From contig JABJJN010000040.1 of NCBI GenBank assembly GCA_018660835.1, forward strand, positions 62,001 through 126,000: a stretch of 64,000 nt of DNA, given 5' to 3'. Source of the stretch: Gemmatimonadota bacterium. GTDB taxonomy: Bacteria > Latescibacterota > UBA2968 > UBA8231. A program made the position numbers and the translations under genes. The notes beneath the pieces were generated by a model, which was not told the DNA's origin, ran no database searches, and was given only the letters and a program-made list of their open reading frames with translations. The stretch's first letter is position 1. Every line of letters begins with the position of its first letter. This document shows positions 8,825-17,198 of this stretch, in pieces.

Positions 8825-8885
8825 CGCCAGACTTTCGCGGTTGCTGAACGCGCTGCCTTATTGTGCCAACTGACGGCGCCATCTG

Positions 8886-10058
8886 TTACGATCGGATCTG
8901 CTCGAATCCCCAGTCCAACCAGGGGATGAGTAGCTCCACATCGGACGCTTCGATCGTTGAACCTCCCCAAATACGCAGTCCGGGAGGGGCATCGCGGTAG
9001 GCGCCGATATCGTAGGCTACCTGCTCTTCTTCCATCAAGCGAACCAGCTGCTTCGCCTTCGCCGCCTGGTCGGTCTCTGCAAGTGCCGTGTACCAATCAG
9101 CCACAATGCGGAAGCAGATCGAAGTAGAGGATCGCGTCGCCGGTTCTACCGCGAGAAAATCGATCCAGGGGCTGCCATCCACCCAGGCTTCGAAAAGGGC
9201 GAGATTGGCTTGCGACCGTCGACACAATGCCGGCAGACCACCGATCTGTTCCGCCCAGCGCAGGCCATCGAGGGCATCCTCGACGCACAGCATGGACGGT
9301 GTATTGATCGTGCTGCCTTCGAATAAATCCTCTGTGAGCTTTCCAGCTTTGGTCATGCGGAAGAGCTTCGGCAGAGGCCAACTCGGCGTGTAACTCTCAA
9401 GTCGCTCTACAGCGCGCGGGCTGAGCACGAGCATGCCATGCGCCGCTTCGCCCCCCATCACCTTCTGCCATGACCATGTCGTGACGTCTAACTTTTCCCA
9501 TGGCAATTCCATGGCAAAGGCGGCGGACGTTGCATCACAAAATGTCAGTCCCTCACGATCTGCCGGAATCCAGTCGCCATGTGGAACCCGTACACCCGAC
9601 GTGGTGCCATTCCAGGTAAAGACAAGATCGCGTGCCGCATCCCACGCCGTCAGATCTGGGAGATGACCGTAATCGGCGGTCAGAGTGCGGACATCTTGCA
9701 GCGGCAGCTGTTTGGTCACATCCGTCACCCAGCCAAGACCGAAACTCTCCCACGCAGCGATATCTACTCCTCGCGCACCCAGCATCGACCACATGGCCAT
9801 CTCCACGGCGCCCGTGTCAGAGGCGGGAACGATGGCGATCCGATAGTCAGCTGGGATCGTCAGCACCTCTCGCGTCCGTTCGATGACCTCTTGTAGTCTC
9901 TGTTTACCAAGGGTTGCCCGGTGCGAGCGGCCAACCACTGCTGCAGACAGAGCGGACAGACTCCACCCCGGCCGCTTGGCGCATGGCCCGGAGGAAAAAC
10001 ACGGATTGTTTGGTTTCGTCGCCGGTCGAGCCATGGCAGGTATTGTCTGTGCTGTCAT
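8886..10058 (-). CDS. serC: Phosphoserine aminotransferase (class V, TIGR01365-like)
   Basis: This PLP enzyme interconverts 3-phosphohydroxypyruvate and phosphoserine in serine biosynthesis. The 390-residue product has N-P-C-F-S-S-G-P at its start, W-N-G-T-T-S-G-V in the cofactor region, and S-W-Q-K-V-M-G-G-E with the Schiff-base lysine. The late [10 protein letters not shown] segment resembles the alphaproteobacterial/methanogen SerC group more than E. coli SerC. The frame extends to 10109, but the ATG at 10058 overlaps the upstream TGA as ATGA, so I use that start. It is the last gene of the glcD-glcF-mutarotase-serC run, an unusual place for serC. Glycine/serine or glyoxylate metabolism could link them (inference). 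Confidence 0.88.
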   Translation of the reverse strand: MTAQTIPAMARPATKPNNPCFSSGPCAKRPGWSLSALSAAVVGRSHRATLGKQRLQEVIERTREVLTIPADYRIAIVPASDTGAVEMAMWSMLGARGVDIAAWESFGLGWVTDVTKQLPLQDVRTLTADYGHLPDLTAWDAARDLVFTWNGTTSGVRVPHGDWIPADREGLTFCDATSAAFAMELPWEKLDVTTWSWQKVMGGEAAHGMLVLSPRAVERLESYTPSWPLPKLFRMTKAGKLTEDLFEGSTINTPSMLCVEDALDGLRWAEQIGGLPALCRRSQANLALFEAWVDGSPWIDFLAVEPATRSSTSICFRIVADWYTALAETDQAAKAKQLVRLMEEEQVAYDIGAYRDAPPGLRIWGGSTIEASDVELLIPWLDWGFEQIRS

Positions 10059-10405
10059 CGTGGCAGATGCTCTTCCAGATCGAAAACCGGTTGCATGAAG
10101 GCCCACCACTCTCCCTCTGCCGCGTCTGCAGCCGGTTCCTGAAATGTTCGCATCAGTTCATCCCACTCCGCTGCCTTGGGATTGTCCTCGACATAGCGGG
10201 CAAAATCGCGCGCCGGATCGAAATCATCCGTCGTCTCCATGTACATGAACAGATGACGCCCAAGGAGGAAGATCCTCATCTCCTCCACGCCAACCGCTCG
10301 CAGGCCATCGAGCGCCTGTTTCCACGGCTCGCGATGGTACGCCTTGTAGGTCTCGATGCCCTGTGCATCGTCCTTCAGATTCAGTGTCAGTCCGTAGGCC
10401 TTCAT
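10055..10405 (-). CDS. L-rhamnose mutarotase family protein (RhaM/DUF718-like)
   Basis: This 116-residue protein belongs to the small RhaM-like alpha/beta-barrel family that interconverts anomers of L-rhamnose or L-fucose. Visible family features are the opening [17 protein letters not shown] near residue 22 (conserved Tyr and His), and L-F-M-Y-M-E-T near residue 53. [10 protein letters not shown] comes close to the end. The frame extends upstream to 10663, but those residues are Arg/Asp-rich shadow of glcF. The ATG at 10405 follows GGAAGAGGAAG and gives the normal family length. It lies 11 bases after glcF and overlaps serC by 4 bases. Exact sugar specificity is unknown. Confidence 0.85.
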   Translation of the reverse strand: MKAYGLTLNLKDDAQGIETYKAYHREPWKQALDGLRAVGVEEMRIFLLGRHLFMYMETTDDFDPARDFARYVEDNPKAAEWDELMRTFQEPAADAAEGEWWAFMQPVFDLEEHLPR

Positions 10406-10416
10406 CTTCCTCTTCC

Positions 10417-11766
10417 TTATTCTTTCCGGTCTGTCTCGGGCTCGGCCCGATATGCCTGCGCCAGGAGCGTCACGGGATGCAGAACGGTTCCGTGGATACT
10501 TTTGAGCCGCAAACCGTGCTGTATCTGCACAGCGCAGCCGGGATTGCCCGTGGCGACGATCGTCGCGCCCGTGTCGGCAACATGCCCCATCTTTCGATCG
10601 AGAAGTTGCATGGACATTTCTGGCTGGGTGATGTTGTAGATTCCGGCACTCCCACAGCACCAATCTGCCTCGGACAACTCAACCATCTCAAGTCCCTGAA
10701 TCGCGGCGAGGATCTTGCGCGGCGCCTCGGACACGCCCTGCCCATGGCGTAAATGGCAGGACTCGTGATAAGTAACGGGGCCGTCGATGTCGAGCACACC
10801 CGTGGGTGGCCGCATGTCGATCTCCATGAGAAACTCGTGGATATCCCTCACCTTCTCTGACCAGATCTTCGCCCGCTGCGCATACTGCTCGTCATCGGCG
10901 AGGAGGCGATCGTAGTGGCTCATGTGAGAACCACAACCACCGGCATTGACGATGATGGCATCGAGTGAGGCCGGATCGAAGGCGTCGATATTCACACGCG
11001 CAAGCTCGCGTGCAAGTTCAAGCTCGCCATTGTGACCATGCAAGGAACCACAGCACTGTTGATCTGCAGGTAGCAGCACTTCGCAGCCATTGAACTGCAG
11101 GACATCGATGGTGTCCGCATTCACATCCGCAAAAGCCAGATCCTGCACGCATCCAGACAAGAGCGCCACTCGATGCCGCGGCAGCGTCGGCTGGGATGCC
11201 CGTCGGCGCCCATGTTCGGTAGCAGTAAAGCGTCGACTTACCTGCGGTGTGAGCGGTTCCAACTCTCGCAACCACCGCGGAAACAGGTATAGGACCCGAC
11301 TGCTTCGCACCAGCCATTGCAGTCCCGTCCACTGATACAGTCGGAGCATCCAACCCAAGGCGTGCAGGCGTCGACGAGACGGAAAGAGCCACCGCAATGC
11401 GATAGACCGAATTCGCGTACGACGAGGCGTCGCCAACACACCGGTCCGTTCGATCTCGGCGCGAGCGTGTTCGAAGAGATTCGTGTAGTCGACGCCAGCG
11501 GGACAGGCAGTCTGACAAGCGAGGCAGCCAAGGCAGAAATACATCTCTTTGGCGAAATCTTCACTTACCTCCAAGTGGCCATCGGCGACACCTCGCATCA
11601 GCGCGATTCGTCCGCGAGGCGAGGAGCGCTCCTCCAATGTCTCGGCATAGGTCGGACAGGTGGGCAAGCACATACCGCAGTGCATGCATTGCTGCACGAT
11701 AGAGTAGTCGAGCCCCTTCAGGAGGTTCTCCTGATCATCCTGGGTTGCCTGCGTGGGCTGGGTCAA
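10417..11766 (-). CDS. glcF: Glycolate/lactate oxidase iron-sulfur subunit (GlcF-like), TTG start
   Basis: This 449-residue electron-transfer subunit probably partners with the FAD protein encoded upstream to oxidise a 2-hydroxy acid at the membrane. It has two complete 4Fe-4S motifs, Cys27/30/33/37 (C-M-H-C-G-M-C-L-P-T-C-P) and Cys78/81/84/88. Two CCG domains follow, with the signatures Q-C-C-G-S-L-H-G and W-C-C-G-S-A-G-I-Y-N. The start is TTG, overlapping the stop of glcD as TTGA; the next Met is inside the first cluster motif and cannot be the start. The arrangement glcD-glcF without glcE suggests a two-subunit enzyme. Substrate (glycolate, D-lactate or other) is not determined. Confidence 0.9.
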   Translation of the reverse strand: MTQPTQATQDDQENLLKGLDYSIVQQCMHCGMCLPTCPTYAETLEERSSPRGRIALMRGVADGHLEVSEDFAKEMYFCLGCLACQTACPAGVDYTNLFEHARAEIERTGVLATPRRTRIRSIALRWLFPSRRRLHALGWMLRLYQWTGLQWLVRSSRVLYLFPRWLRELEPLTPQVSRRFTATEHGRRRASQPTLPRHRVALLSGCVQDLAFADVNADTIDVLQFNGCEVLLPADQQCCGSLHGHNGELELARELARVNIDAFDPASLDAIIVNAGGCGSHMSHYDRLLADDEQYAQRAKIWSEKVRDIHEFLMEIDMRPPTGVLDIDGPVTYHESCHLRHGQGVSEAPRKILAAIQGLEMVELSEADWCCGSAGIYNITQPEMSMQLLDRKMGHVADTGATIVATGNPGCAVQIQHGLRLKSIHGTVLHPVTLLAQAYRAEPETDRKE

Positions 11767-13133
11767 TCGAAGATCTTTCCCGGATTGAGGATGCCCTGTG
11801 GATCGAAGACGCCCTTGAGCGACTTCATCACATCGAGCGGGACATCACCCAATGCACCGCGGAGAAAGGGCTTCTTCGCCAAACCCACACCATGTTCACC
11901 CGTGATCGTTCCCCCAAGATCGACGGCGGTCTGAAAGACCTCCTTCATCGCCACCTCGACACGCTGCATCTCGGCCTCATTGCGCTCATCAGTCAGGAAC
12001 GTGGGGTGCAGATTTCCATCTCCCATGTGGCCGAAGGTGCCCACTTCGAGATCGTGCTCTTTGGCGATCCGCTCCACTGCAGCGACCATCTTCGCCAGTT
12101 CGCTGCGTGGTACGGTGACATCCTCAAGAATGACCGTCGGCGCGCGACGCGCCAACGCACTGAAGGCAGTGCGGCGGGCACTGGCAAGACGCGTCGCTTC
12201 TTCCTCTGAACTGGCTCGCCGCACCTCTCGCGCCCCGTGTTCAAGGGCAATCTGCTCGATCTGATCGGCCGCCTCTGCGACCTGTGCCGGATGACCATCC
12301 ACTTCCATCAGCGTCAGAGCTTCCACGTCCGTCGGCAGACCGATGTGGGCAAAGTCCTCGACGCAGGCAACGGTTGTGCGATCGAGAAACTCCAGAGTAC
12401 ACGGTATGATCCGTGCTTCAATGATCGCCGAAATCGTCCGTGCCGCATCCGTCATCTGATCAAAGAGACCGAGCATCGTCGCCTTCGCTTCGGGCGGCGG
12501 TATCAACTTCAGAGTGATCTTCGTCATCACGCCGAGGGTCCCCTCTGAACCGATGAACAGATCTCGTAGCGAGAATCCGGCGACATCCTTCACACACTTA
12601 GTTCCCGTCTGCAGCATGCGGCCATCGGCCAGCACAACCTCCATAGCCATCACATAGTCTCTGGTGACACCATACTTGAGTCCACGCAAGCCACCGGAGT
12701 TGTTGGCCACATTTCCACCAATCGTGGAGATCTTGATGGATCCAGGATCTGGTGGGTAGAACAGACCCGCCGCGGTGGCAGTATCCGCGATCTTCTGCGT
12801 CAACACACCCGGCTCGACGGTCATCGTCAGATTCGCCGTATCCACTTCAAGGATCTGATTCAGCTTTACCAGACACAACACGATGCATCCAGGGGATGGT
12901 ACCGAACCACCGGCCAATCCTGTCCCCGATCCACGGGTGACGACGGCCGTCTGAGTATCATTGGCGATGGAGAGAATCGTTGCCACCTGATCGACAGACT
13001 CGGGCAGTACGACACAAGCCGGCAGCTGCGAAAGGATCGCCGTTCCATCAAAGGCATAGACACTCAGATCTTCAGCGGAGGTCCGTACGGCGTCATCCCC
13101 CAACGCTTCCTGCAGCTTTTCGATAACAGTCAT
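11763..13133 (-). CDS. glcD: FAD-linked 2-hydroxyacid dehydrogenase (GlcD-like)
   Basis: This 456-residue flavoprotein of the PCMH/VAO fold takes electrons from glycolate, D-lactate or a related acid and passes them to the Fe-S subunit encoded downstream. The FAD-binding region shows T-R-G-S-G-T-G-L-A-G-G (66-76), P-P-D-P-G-S and G-G-N-V-A-N-N-S-G-G. The C-terminal half has G-H-M-G-D-G-N-L-H-P (metal/substrate His pair) and G-E-H-G-V-G. The last four bases overlap the TTG of glcF. It is the first gene of the four-gene coupled set. The presence of a deoxysugar mutarotase in the same unit hints at lactate from rhamnose/fucose breakdown as a source substrate (inference). Confidence 0.93.
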   Translation of the reverse strand: MTVIEKLQEALGDDAVRTSAEDLSVYAFDGTAILSQLPACVVLPESVDQVATILSIANDTQTAVVTRGSGTGLAGGSVPSPGCIVLCLVKLNQILEVDTANLTMTVEPGVLTQKIADTATAAGLFYPPDPGSIKISTIGGNVANNSGGLRGLKYGVTRDYVMAMEVVLADGRMLQTGTKCVKDVAGFSLRDLFIGSEGTLGVMTKITLKLIPPPEAKATMLGLFDQMTDAARTISAIIEARIIPCTLEFLDRTTVACVEDFAHIGLPTDVEALTLMEVDGHPAQVAEAADQIEQIALEHGAREVRRASSEEEATRLASARRTAFSALARRAPTVILEDVTVPRSELAKMVAAVERIAKEHDLEVGTFGHMGDGNLHPTFLTDERNEAEMQRVEVAMKEVFQTAVDLGGTITGEHGVGLAKKPFLRGALGDVPLDVMKSLKGVFDPQGILNPGKIFD

Positions 13134-13153
13134 TTAGGATTCACCCACGCCGG

Positions 13154-13864
13154 TCAGTGATTGACCCAACGAGCGTCGTCCAGGTGCTCGACACGATTCA
13201 CGTAGTGGACGACTGTGCCTTCACTGTTGAGCCCGAAGCGAGAGATACCTGTGTTGGCCAGCTGATAGCGAGCACTCGGCACGGGCAAACCATCGAGAAG
13301 CGCTTTGAGCAGAGCCGAAAGAAAATCGCCGTGACTGACAATGCCGACGCGCTCATCCACATGAACACTGGAGGCAAGGGCGCGCAGTTGCTCCACCACA
13401 GCAATCGCCCTGCCCAGCCCCGCAGCGGGCGTCTCCTTGCCCTGACTCCACCAACCGGCGTCGCTGATCGCCCCCTCTGTGAATTTTGCTCCGGGCAGCT
13501 GCTGCTCCAGTTCAGCCGGGGTGACGCCGATTCTACCGGCGGCGATGCCCGTCTCCAGATCGGTGAGGAACAAGCCACCCGTCTCGTGCACATCAATCCA
13601 GATGTCAGCGGGCAGTTCAAGTCGAGCACTCGTCGGCGCCGATGTCTGCAACGACCGAATCATGGCACTTGTGTAGAGGCGGTCCAGTGGACGTCCACTG
13701 GAGCGTTCATGAGGATACAGATGCCGGCCCGCGGCCAGATAAACAGACAGATGCTCTGCCTGTTCACGACCCAGATCGGTGAGATTCGGATCCGCCACAC
13801 GTTTTGACACATCGGTCAGCACATTGTTGGCGGATTCTCCGTGACGGATCAGAAATAGGTCCAT
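13154..13864 (-). CDS. Histidine phosphatase superfamily protein (phosphoglycerate-mutase-like)
   Basis: This 236-residue branch-1 histidine phosphatase starts with F-L-I-R-H-G-E-S, where the His is the phosphorylated nucleophile. It has the second active-site S-H-G-D-F late in the chain. The segment Y-T-S-A-M-I-R-S-L-Q-T supplies the conserved Arg. The family dephosphorylates very different small molecules, so no substrate is assigned. Two starts compete: the GTG at 13879 with GGAG almost adjacent, and the ATG at 13864 that gives the usual short N-terminus. I chose the ATG. It lies 20 bases upstream of glcD on the same strand and may share its promoter in the divergent region to pepA. Confidence 0.82.
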   Translation of the reverse strand: MDLFLIRHGESANNVLTDVSKRVADPNLTDLGREQAEHLSVYLAAGRHLYPHERSSGRPLDRLYTSAMIRSLQTSAPTSARLELPADIWIDVHETGGLFLTDLETGIAAGRIGVTPAELEQQLPGAKFTEGAISDAGWWSQGKETPAAGLGRAIAVVEQLRALASSVHVDERVGIVSHGDFLSALLKALLDGLPVPSARYQLANTGISRFGLNSEGTVVHYVNRVEHLDDARWVNH

Positions 13865-13915
13865 AGATCTTCTTGACACTCCAGAGGGGGCAGGGTAGGT
13901 TCGGCGCCCGCAAAA

Positions 13916-13963
13916 CGCAGGTGGGAAATATCATGTGGCTGACGGTCACGAGCCGCACCTGCG
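13916..13963. repeat. Imperfect stem-loop in the divergent pepA / phosphatase intergenic region
   Basis: CGCAGGTG (13916-13923) is an exact inverted match to CACCTGCG (13956-13963). A second pairing (GTGGCT near 13935 with AGCCGC near 13951) is nested inside. It lies in the 144-base region between two divergent genes and could be an operator or a 5'-leader hairpin of pepA. Chance is not excluded. Confidence 0.3.
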
Positions 13964-14008
13964 ACACATCCCTTACAGCATTTTCCACCATACGAATCAC
14001 GGTAGGCG

Positions 14009-15544
14009 ATGAATATAACGGTACGGCACGGTGAGGTACAAAAGGCACGCGATGAAGCCATTGTCGTCAACCTCTTTGAGGATGTCGATACACTGTCCGG
14101 CGCGACAGCAGCTGTCGACAAGGCCTCTGGTGGTCAGATCCGGCGCGTTCGAGACACAGGTGACTTCACGGGCGCACTCGGACAGACGATCGTGCTGTAT
14201 CCAGAGGATCGGCGGCGAGTGACGGCGCAGCGCATCGTCGTCGTCGGCTTGGGACGACGTGGCAATTTTGATCTGGAAAGTGCCCGCCGCGCCTCAGCAG
14301 CAGTGGCCCGCCGCCTGCAATTGCTTGGCGTTGAGCAGGTGTCATCGATCGTTCACGGTGCCAGTGCGGGAGATCTCGCCACGGATGCGGCGGCGCAGGC
14401 TCTGGTGGAGGCGGCCATTCTTGCGACCTACCGTTTCGACCACTACATGTCGAAAGCGCCGAAGGGCTCCACAGCGCTGAAGAAACTGACCATCGTCGAG
14501 GCGGATTCCAAACGACTGACCGCCGTACGCCGTGGCGCCAAGGCAGGGCAACAGATCGCCGCCGGCGTCTGCCTGGCACGGGATCTGTGCAACCATCCCG
14601 GAAACACGGCGACCCCCACCTATTTGGCTCAACAAGCTCGTCGCATCAGCCGCAACAACAGTCTCACCTGCAAGATTCTCGATGAACCGGCCATGCGAAA
14701 ACTGGGCATGGGGGCCTTGTTGGGCGTCTCTGCCGGCAGTGCTCAACCAGCTCGTTTCATCATCCTGGAGCACAATCGTCCGCCAGGTAAGAAGGCGTCG
14801 ACCAGTAAACCGCTGCTCTTCGTTGGCAAAGGTGTGACCTTCGATTCTGGTGGAATTTCCATCAAAGGCAGCGCCAAGATGGGAGACATGAAGTTTGATA
14901 TGTCCGGCGCTGCAGCGGTGATCGGTGCAATGCAGGCAGTGGCAGCCCTCGGGCTCAAGCAACACATCGTCGGTCTCGTGCCAGCAACGGAGAACCTCCT
15001 CGACGGCAAAGCGTACAAACCCGGTGACATTCTGCGGAGCATGTCAGGTAAGACGATCGAGATCGACAATACCGACGCGGAAGGACGGCTCATCCTCGCC
15101 GATGCCCTGACCTACGCCCAACGATTCAAGCCTGCAGCCATCGTGGACCTGGCGACGCTGACCGGTGCTTGTGTCGTAGCGCTGGGGTCTCATGCAACAG
15201 GATTGGTCGCAACGGATGATCATCTGGCACAACGCCTGCAGACGGCAGGAGACACGACAGGCGAGCGTGTGTGGCGGCTGCCACTATGGGATGAATACAA
15301 ACAGCAGATCCGCAGTTCCGTGGCAGACATGAAGAATTCTGGCGGTAGAGAGGGTGGAGCCATTACGGCGGCGGCTCTACTGGCCGAGTTTGCCGGGGAC
15401 GCTCCATGGGCGCATCTGGATATTGCCGGGACGGCATGGTCTCAACGCAGCCAGCACTACACGCCCAGGGGTGGTGTCGGCATCGGCGTGCGCCTCCTGG
15501 TAGAATTGGCGCGCAATTGGTCAGCACGCGCGGGGCGTTCATGA
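14009..15544 (+). CDS. pepA: Leucyl aminopeptidase (M17)
   Basis: This dizinc aminopeptidase releases N-terminal amino acids from cytoplasmic peptides. The 511-residue product has the normal two-domain layout. The metal ligands are all present: Lys274 (F-V-G-K-G-V-T-F-D-S-G-G), Asp279, Asp297, and Asp356/Glu358 in the signature N-T-D-A-E-G-R-L (354-361). The catalytic Arg360 is in that signature. A GGTAGGCG sequence precedes the ATG. The gene overlaps dcd by four bases and is followed by an M19 dipeptidase gene, giving a small peptide/nucleotide salvage group. Confidence 0.96.
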   Translation: MNITVRHGEVQKARDEAIVVNLFEDVDTLSGATAAVDKASGGQIRRVRDTGDFTGALGQTIVLYPEDRRRVTAQRIVVVGLGRRGNFDLESARRASAAVARRLQLLGVEQVSSIVHGASAGDLATDAAAQALVEAAILATYRFDHYMSKAPKGSTALKKLTIVEADSKRLTAVRRGAKAGQQIAAGVCLARDLCNHPGNTATPTYLAQQARRISRNNSLTCKILDEPAMRKLGMGALLGVSAGSAQPARFIILEHNRPPGKKASTSKPLLFVGKGVTFDSGGISIKGSAKMGDMKFDMSGAAAVIGAMQAVAALGLKQHIVGLVPATENLLDGKAYKPGDILRSMSGKTIEIDNTDAEGRLILADALTYAQRFKPAAIVDLATLTGACVVALGSHATGLVATDDHLAQRLQTAGDTTGERVWRLPLWDEYKQQIRSSVADMKNSGGREGGAITAAALLAEFAGDAPWAHLDIAGTAWSQRSQHYTPRGGVGIGVRLLVELARNWSARAGRS

Positions 15545-16074
15545 TTCTCTCCGACGGAGATATCCGCCAGCGTCTGAAGTCAGGTGAGCTGATCATAGAG
15601 CCCATTGACGACGAACAGATCCAACCTGCCTCCGTCGATCTGCGCCTCTCCGATCACTTCCTCAAGGTCGACGAAAATCGGCTGGAGGCGATTCGCCTCG
15701 AAGAGGAGGTCGCCTACGAAAATCTTCACCAGGAACGCATTGTCATTCCACCCCACTCGTTTCTTCTGGCCACCAGTCTCGAGCGCATCCGCTTACCCGA
15801 TGATCTGACGGCATTTGTTGAAGGGCGCAGTTCCATCGGCAGGATCGGTCTATTTATCCAGAATGCAGGGTGGGTGGACCCGGGGTTCGAAGGCACTCTC
15901 ACCCTTGAGCTCTACAATGCCAATCGCCTACCCATTCGTCTGCAGACGGGGCGTCGAATCTGCCAGCTGGTCTTTGCACGTATGGATCGTGCCGCCGAAA
16001 AACCCTATCGCGGCAAGTATCAAGGCCAGACATCTGCCACCGGAAGCCGCGTCCATATGGACACGGATCGTTAG
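15541..16074 (+). CDS. dcd: dCTP deaminase
   Basis: This enzyme deaminates dCTP to dUTP, feeding dTMP synthesis. It is a trimeric dUTPase-fold enzyme. The 177-residue product begins M-I-L-S-D and has I-Q-P-A-S-V-D-L-R-L near residue 25. The E-G-R-S-S-I-G-R-I-G loop and G-F-E-G-T-L-T-L-E-L carry the catalytic Glu of the deaminase, and a C-terminal Y-Q-G-Q tail closes the site. A longer frame from 15406 is only the shadow of pepA. The ATG at 15541 overlaps the pepA TGA as ATGA and matches the family N-terminus. Whether it also has dUTPase activity cannot be seen. Confidence 0.94.
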   Translation: MILSDGDIRQRLKSGELIIEPIDDEQIQPASVDLRLSDHFLKVDENRLEAIRLEEEVAYENLHQERIVIPPHSFLLATSLERIRLPDDLTAFVEGRSSIGRIGLFIQNAGWVDPGFEGTLTLELYNANRLPIRLQTGRRICQLVFARMDRAAEKPYRGKYQGQTSATGSRVHMDTDR

Positions 16075-16095
16075 CAACGAAGTAGAGAGAATCCC

Positions 16096-17115
16096 ATGAA
16101 CGACGCCGCCAACCTGCACAACGACAGTCTCGTCATCGATTCGCACAATGACAGTGCTGTCGCCTTGATTCGTCGAGGCAACGTAGGCCTCGGCGGCGAA
16201 CGGCAGCCAGAGCGACAGCAGCGGGCCGGTGCCGTTGCCTATCTGCGCCAGTATCAGAGCGGCGACGTGTCTATGCAGCTGGATATTCCCATGATGAGGG
16301 CCGGTGGCATCGACGCCGCCTTCTTTGCCGTAGATACGACCCGCGCCTGGGGAAACCATCTGCTCTATACACTGGATGCGCATGGTTATCTGAAGAGAGA
16401 GATTGCGGAGCATCGCGACGATATCCTGATTGCCCTTACGACCAGGGATATCGACACAGCCAAGAGGGATGGTAAACTGGCGGCCGTGCTGGCCGTAGAG
16501 AATTCAATCGCCCTGGAGCGTAGTCTCTATGCGCTGGATGCACTCTACGAACTAGGTGTGCGCACCTTGACGATCACCCACAGTGCGCGCAACGAAGCAG
16601 CAGATGGCTGCGAGGTGGAGGGTGGTGGCGGTCTGACCGGATTCGGCCGACAAGTCGTGGCTCGAATGAACGAACTGGGGATGCTCGTGGACGTATCCCA
16701 TCTCAACGACCAGAGCTTCTGGGATACTCTTGATGCTTCGACAAAGCCTGTCATCGCCAGTCACAGCTGTTGTCGGTCTCTTTGTGACAATCCACGCAAT
16801 CTCACCGATGAGCAGCTCAAGGCGCTCGGTGCGGCAGCGGGTGTCGTCGCCATCACCTATGTCCCCTTCTTCGTCGACACGTCGGCTCCCTCGATCGATC
16901 GCCTGATCGATCACATTCTCCACGCCATCGACATGGCTGGCGAGTCAGCCGTTGGACTTGGCTCCGACTTCGACGGCGGCGGCGACCTGCTGGAAGATGC
17001 ATCCCACGTCCCGCGGATCACCGATGGACTACTGCGGCGCGGTGTCGCAGAAGAAACGGTGAAAGCCGTATTGGGTGGCAACACCTATCGCCTGCTCCAG
17101 GCAACGATCGACTAG
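16096..17115 (+). CDS. Membrane dipeptidase-like peptidase (M19)
   Basis: This 339-residue renal-dipeptidase-family zinc enzyme probably cleaves dipeptides, including some with D-residues. Metal-site motifs in order are D-S-H-N-D near residue 15 (the canonical form is D-G-H-N-D), A-V-E-N-S with the bridging Glu, D-V-S-H-L-N, A-S-H-S and G-S-D-F-D-G. No signal peptide or lipobox is present, so it is probably cytoplasmic like many bacterial homologues. GAGAGAATCCC precedes the ATG. It follows dcd by 21 bases and is likely the last gene of the pepA-dcd unit, pairing two peptidases in one transcript. Confidence 0.92.
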   Translation: MNDAANLHNDSLVIDSHNDSAVALIRRGNVGLGGERQPERQQRAGAVAYLRQYQSGDVSMQLDIPMMRAGGIDAAFFAVDTTRAWGNHLLYTLDAHGYLKREIAEHRDDILIALTTRDIDTAKRDGKLAAVLAVENSIALERSLYALDALYELGVRTLTITHSARNEAADGCEVEGGGGLTGFGRQVVARMNELGMLVDVSHLNDQSFWDTLDASTKPVIASHSCCRSLCDNPRNLTDEQLKALGAAAGVVAITYVPFFVDTSAPSIDRLIDHILHAIDMAGESAVGLGSDFDGGGDLLEDASHVPRITDGLLRRGVAEETVKAVLGGNTYRLLQATID

Positions 17116-17169
17116 CGACTGACCACCAAGGCATCACTAAGAGCCTGGCTCCACCCAGCGGCCTAGAAG

Positions 17170-17198
17170 TTGTAGGACGACAGGTCGTTGCGCTACAA
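17170..17198. terminator. Possible hairpin between convergent genes
   Basis: TTGTAG (17170-17175) pairs with CTACAA (17193-17198), and ACGAC/GTCGT pairs inside it. The right arm includes the stop codon of the M32 gene. There is no clear U-run on either strand, so the terminator role is only a guess from position. Confidence 0.3.

Noticed and set aside
10406..10663. Upstream extension of the mutarotase frame
   Set aside because: The residues are Arg/Asp-rich shadow of glcF; the ATG at 10405 has a good SD and gives family length.
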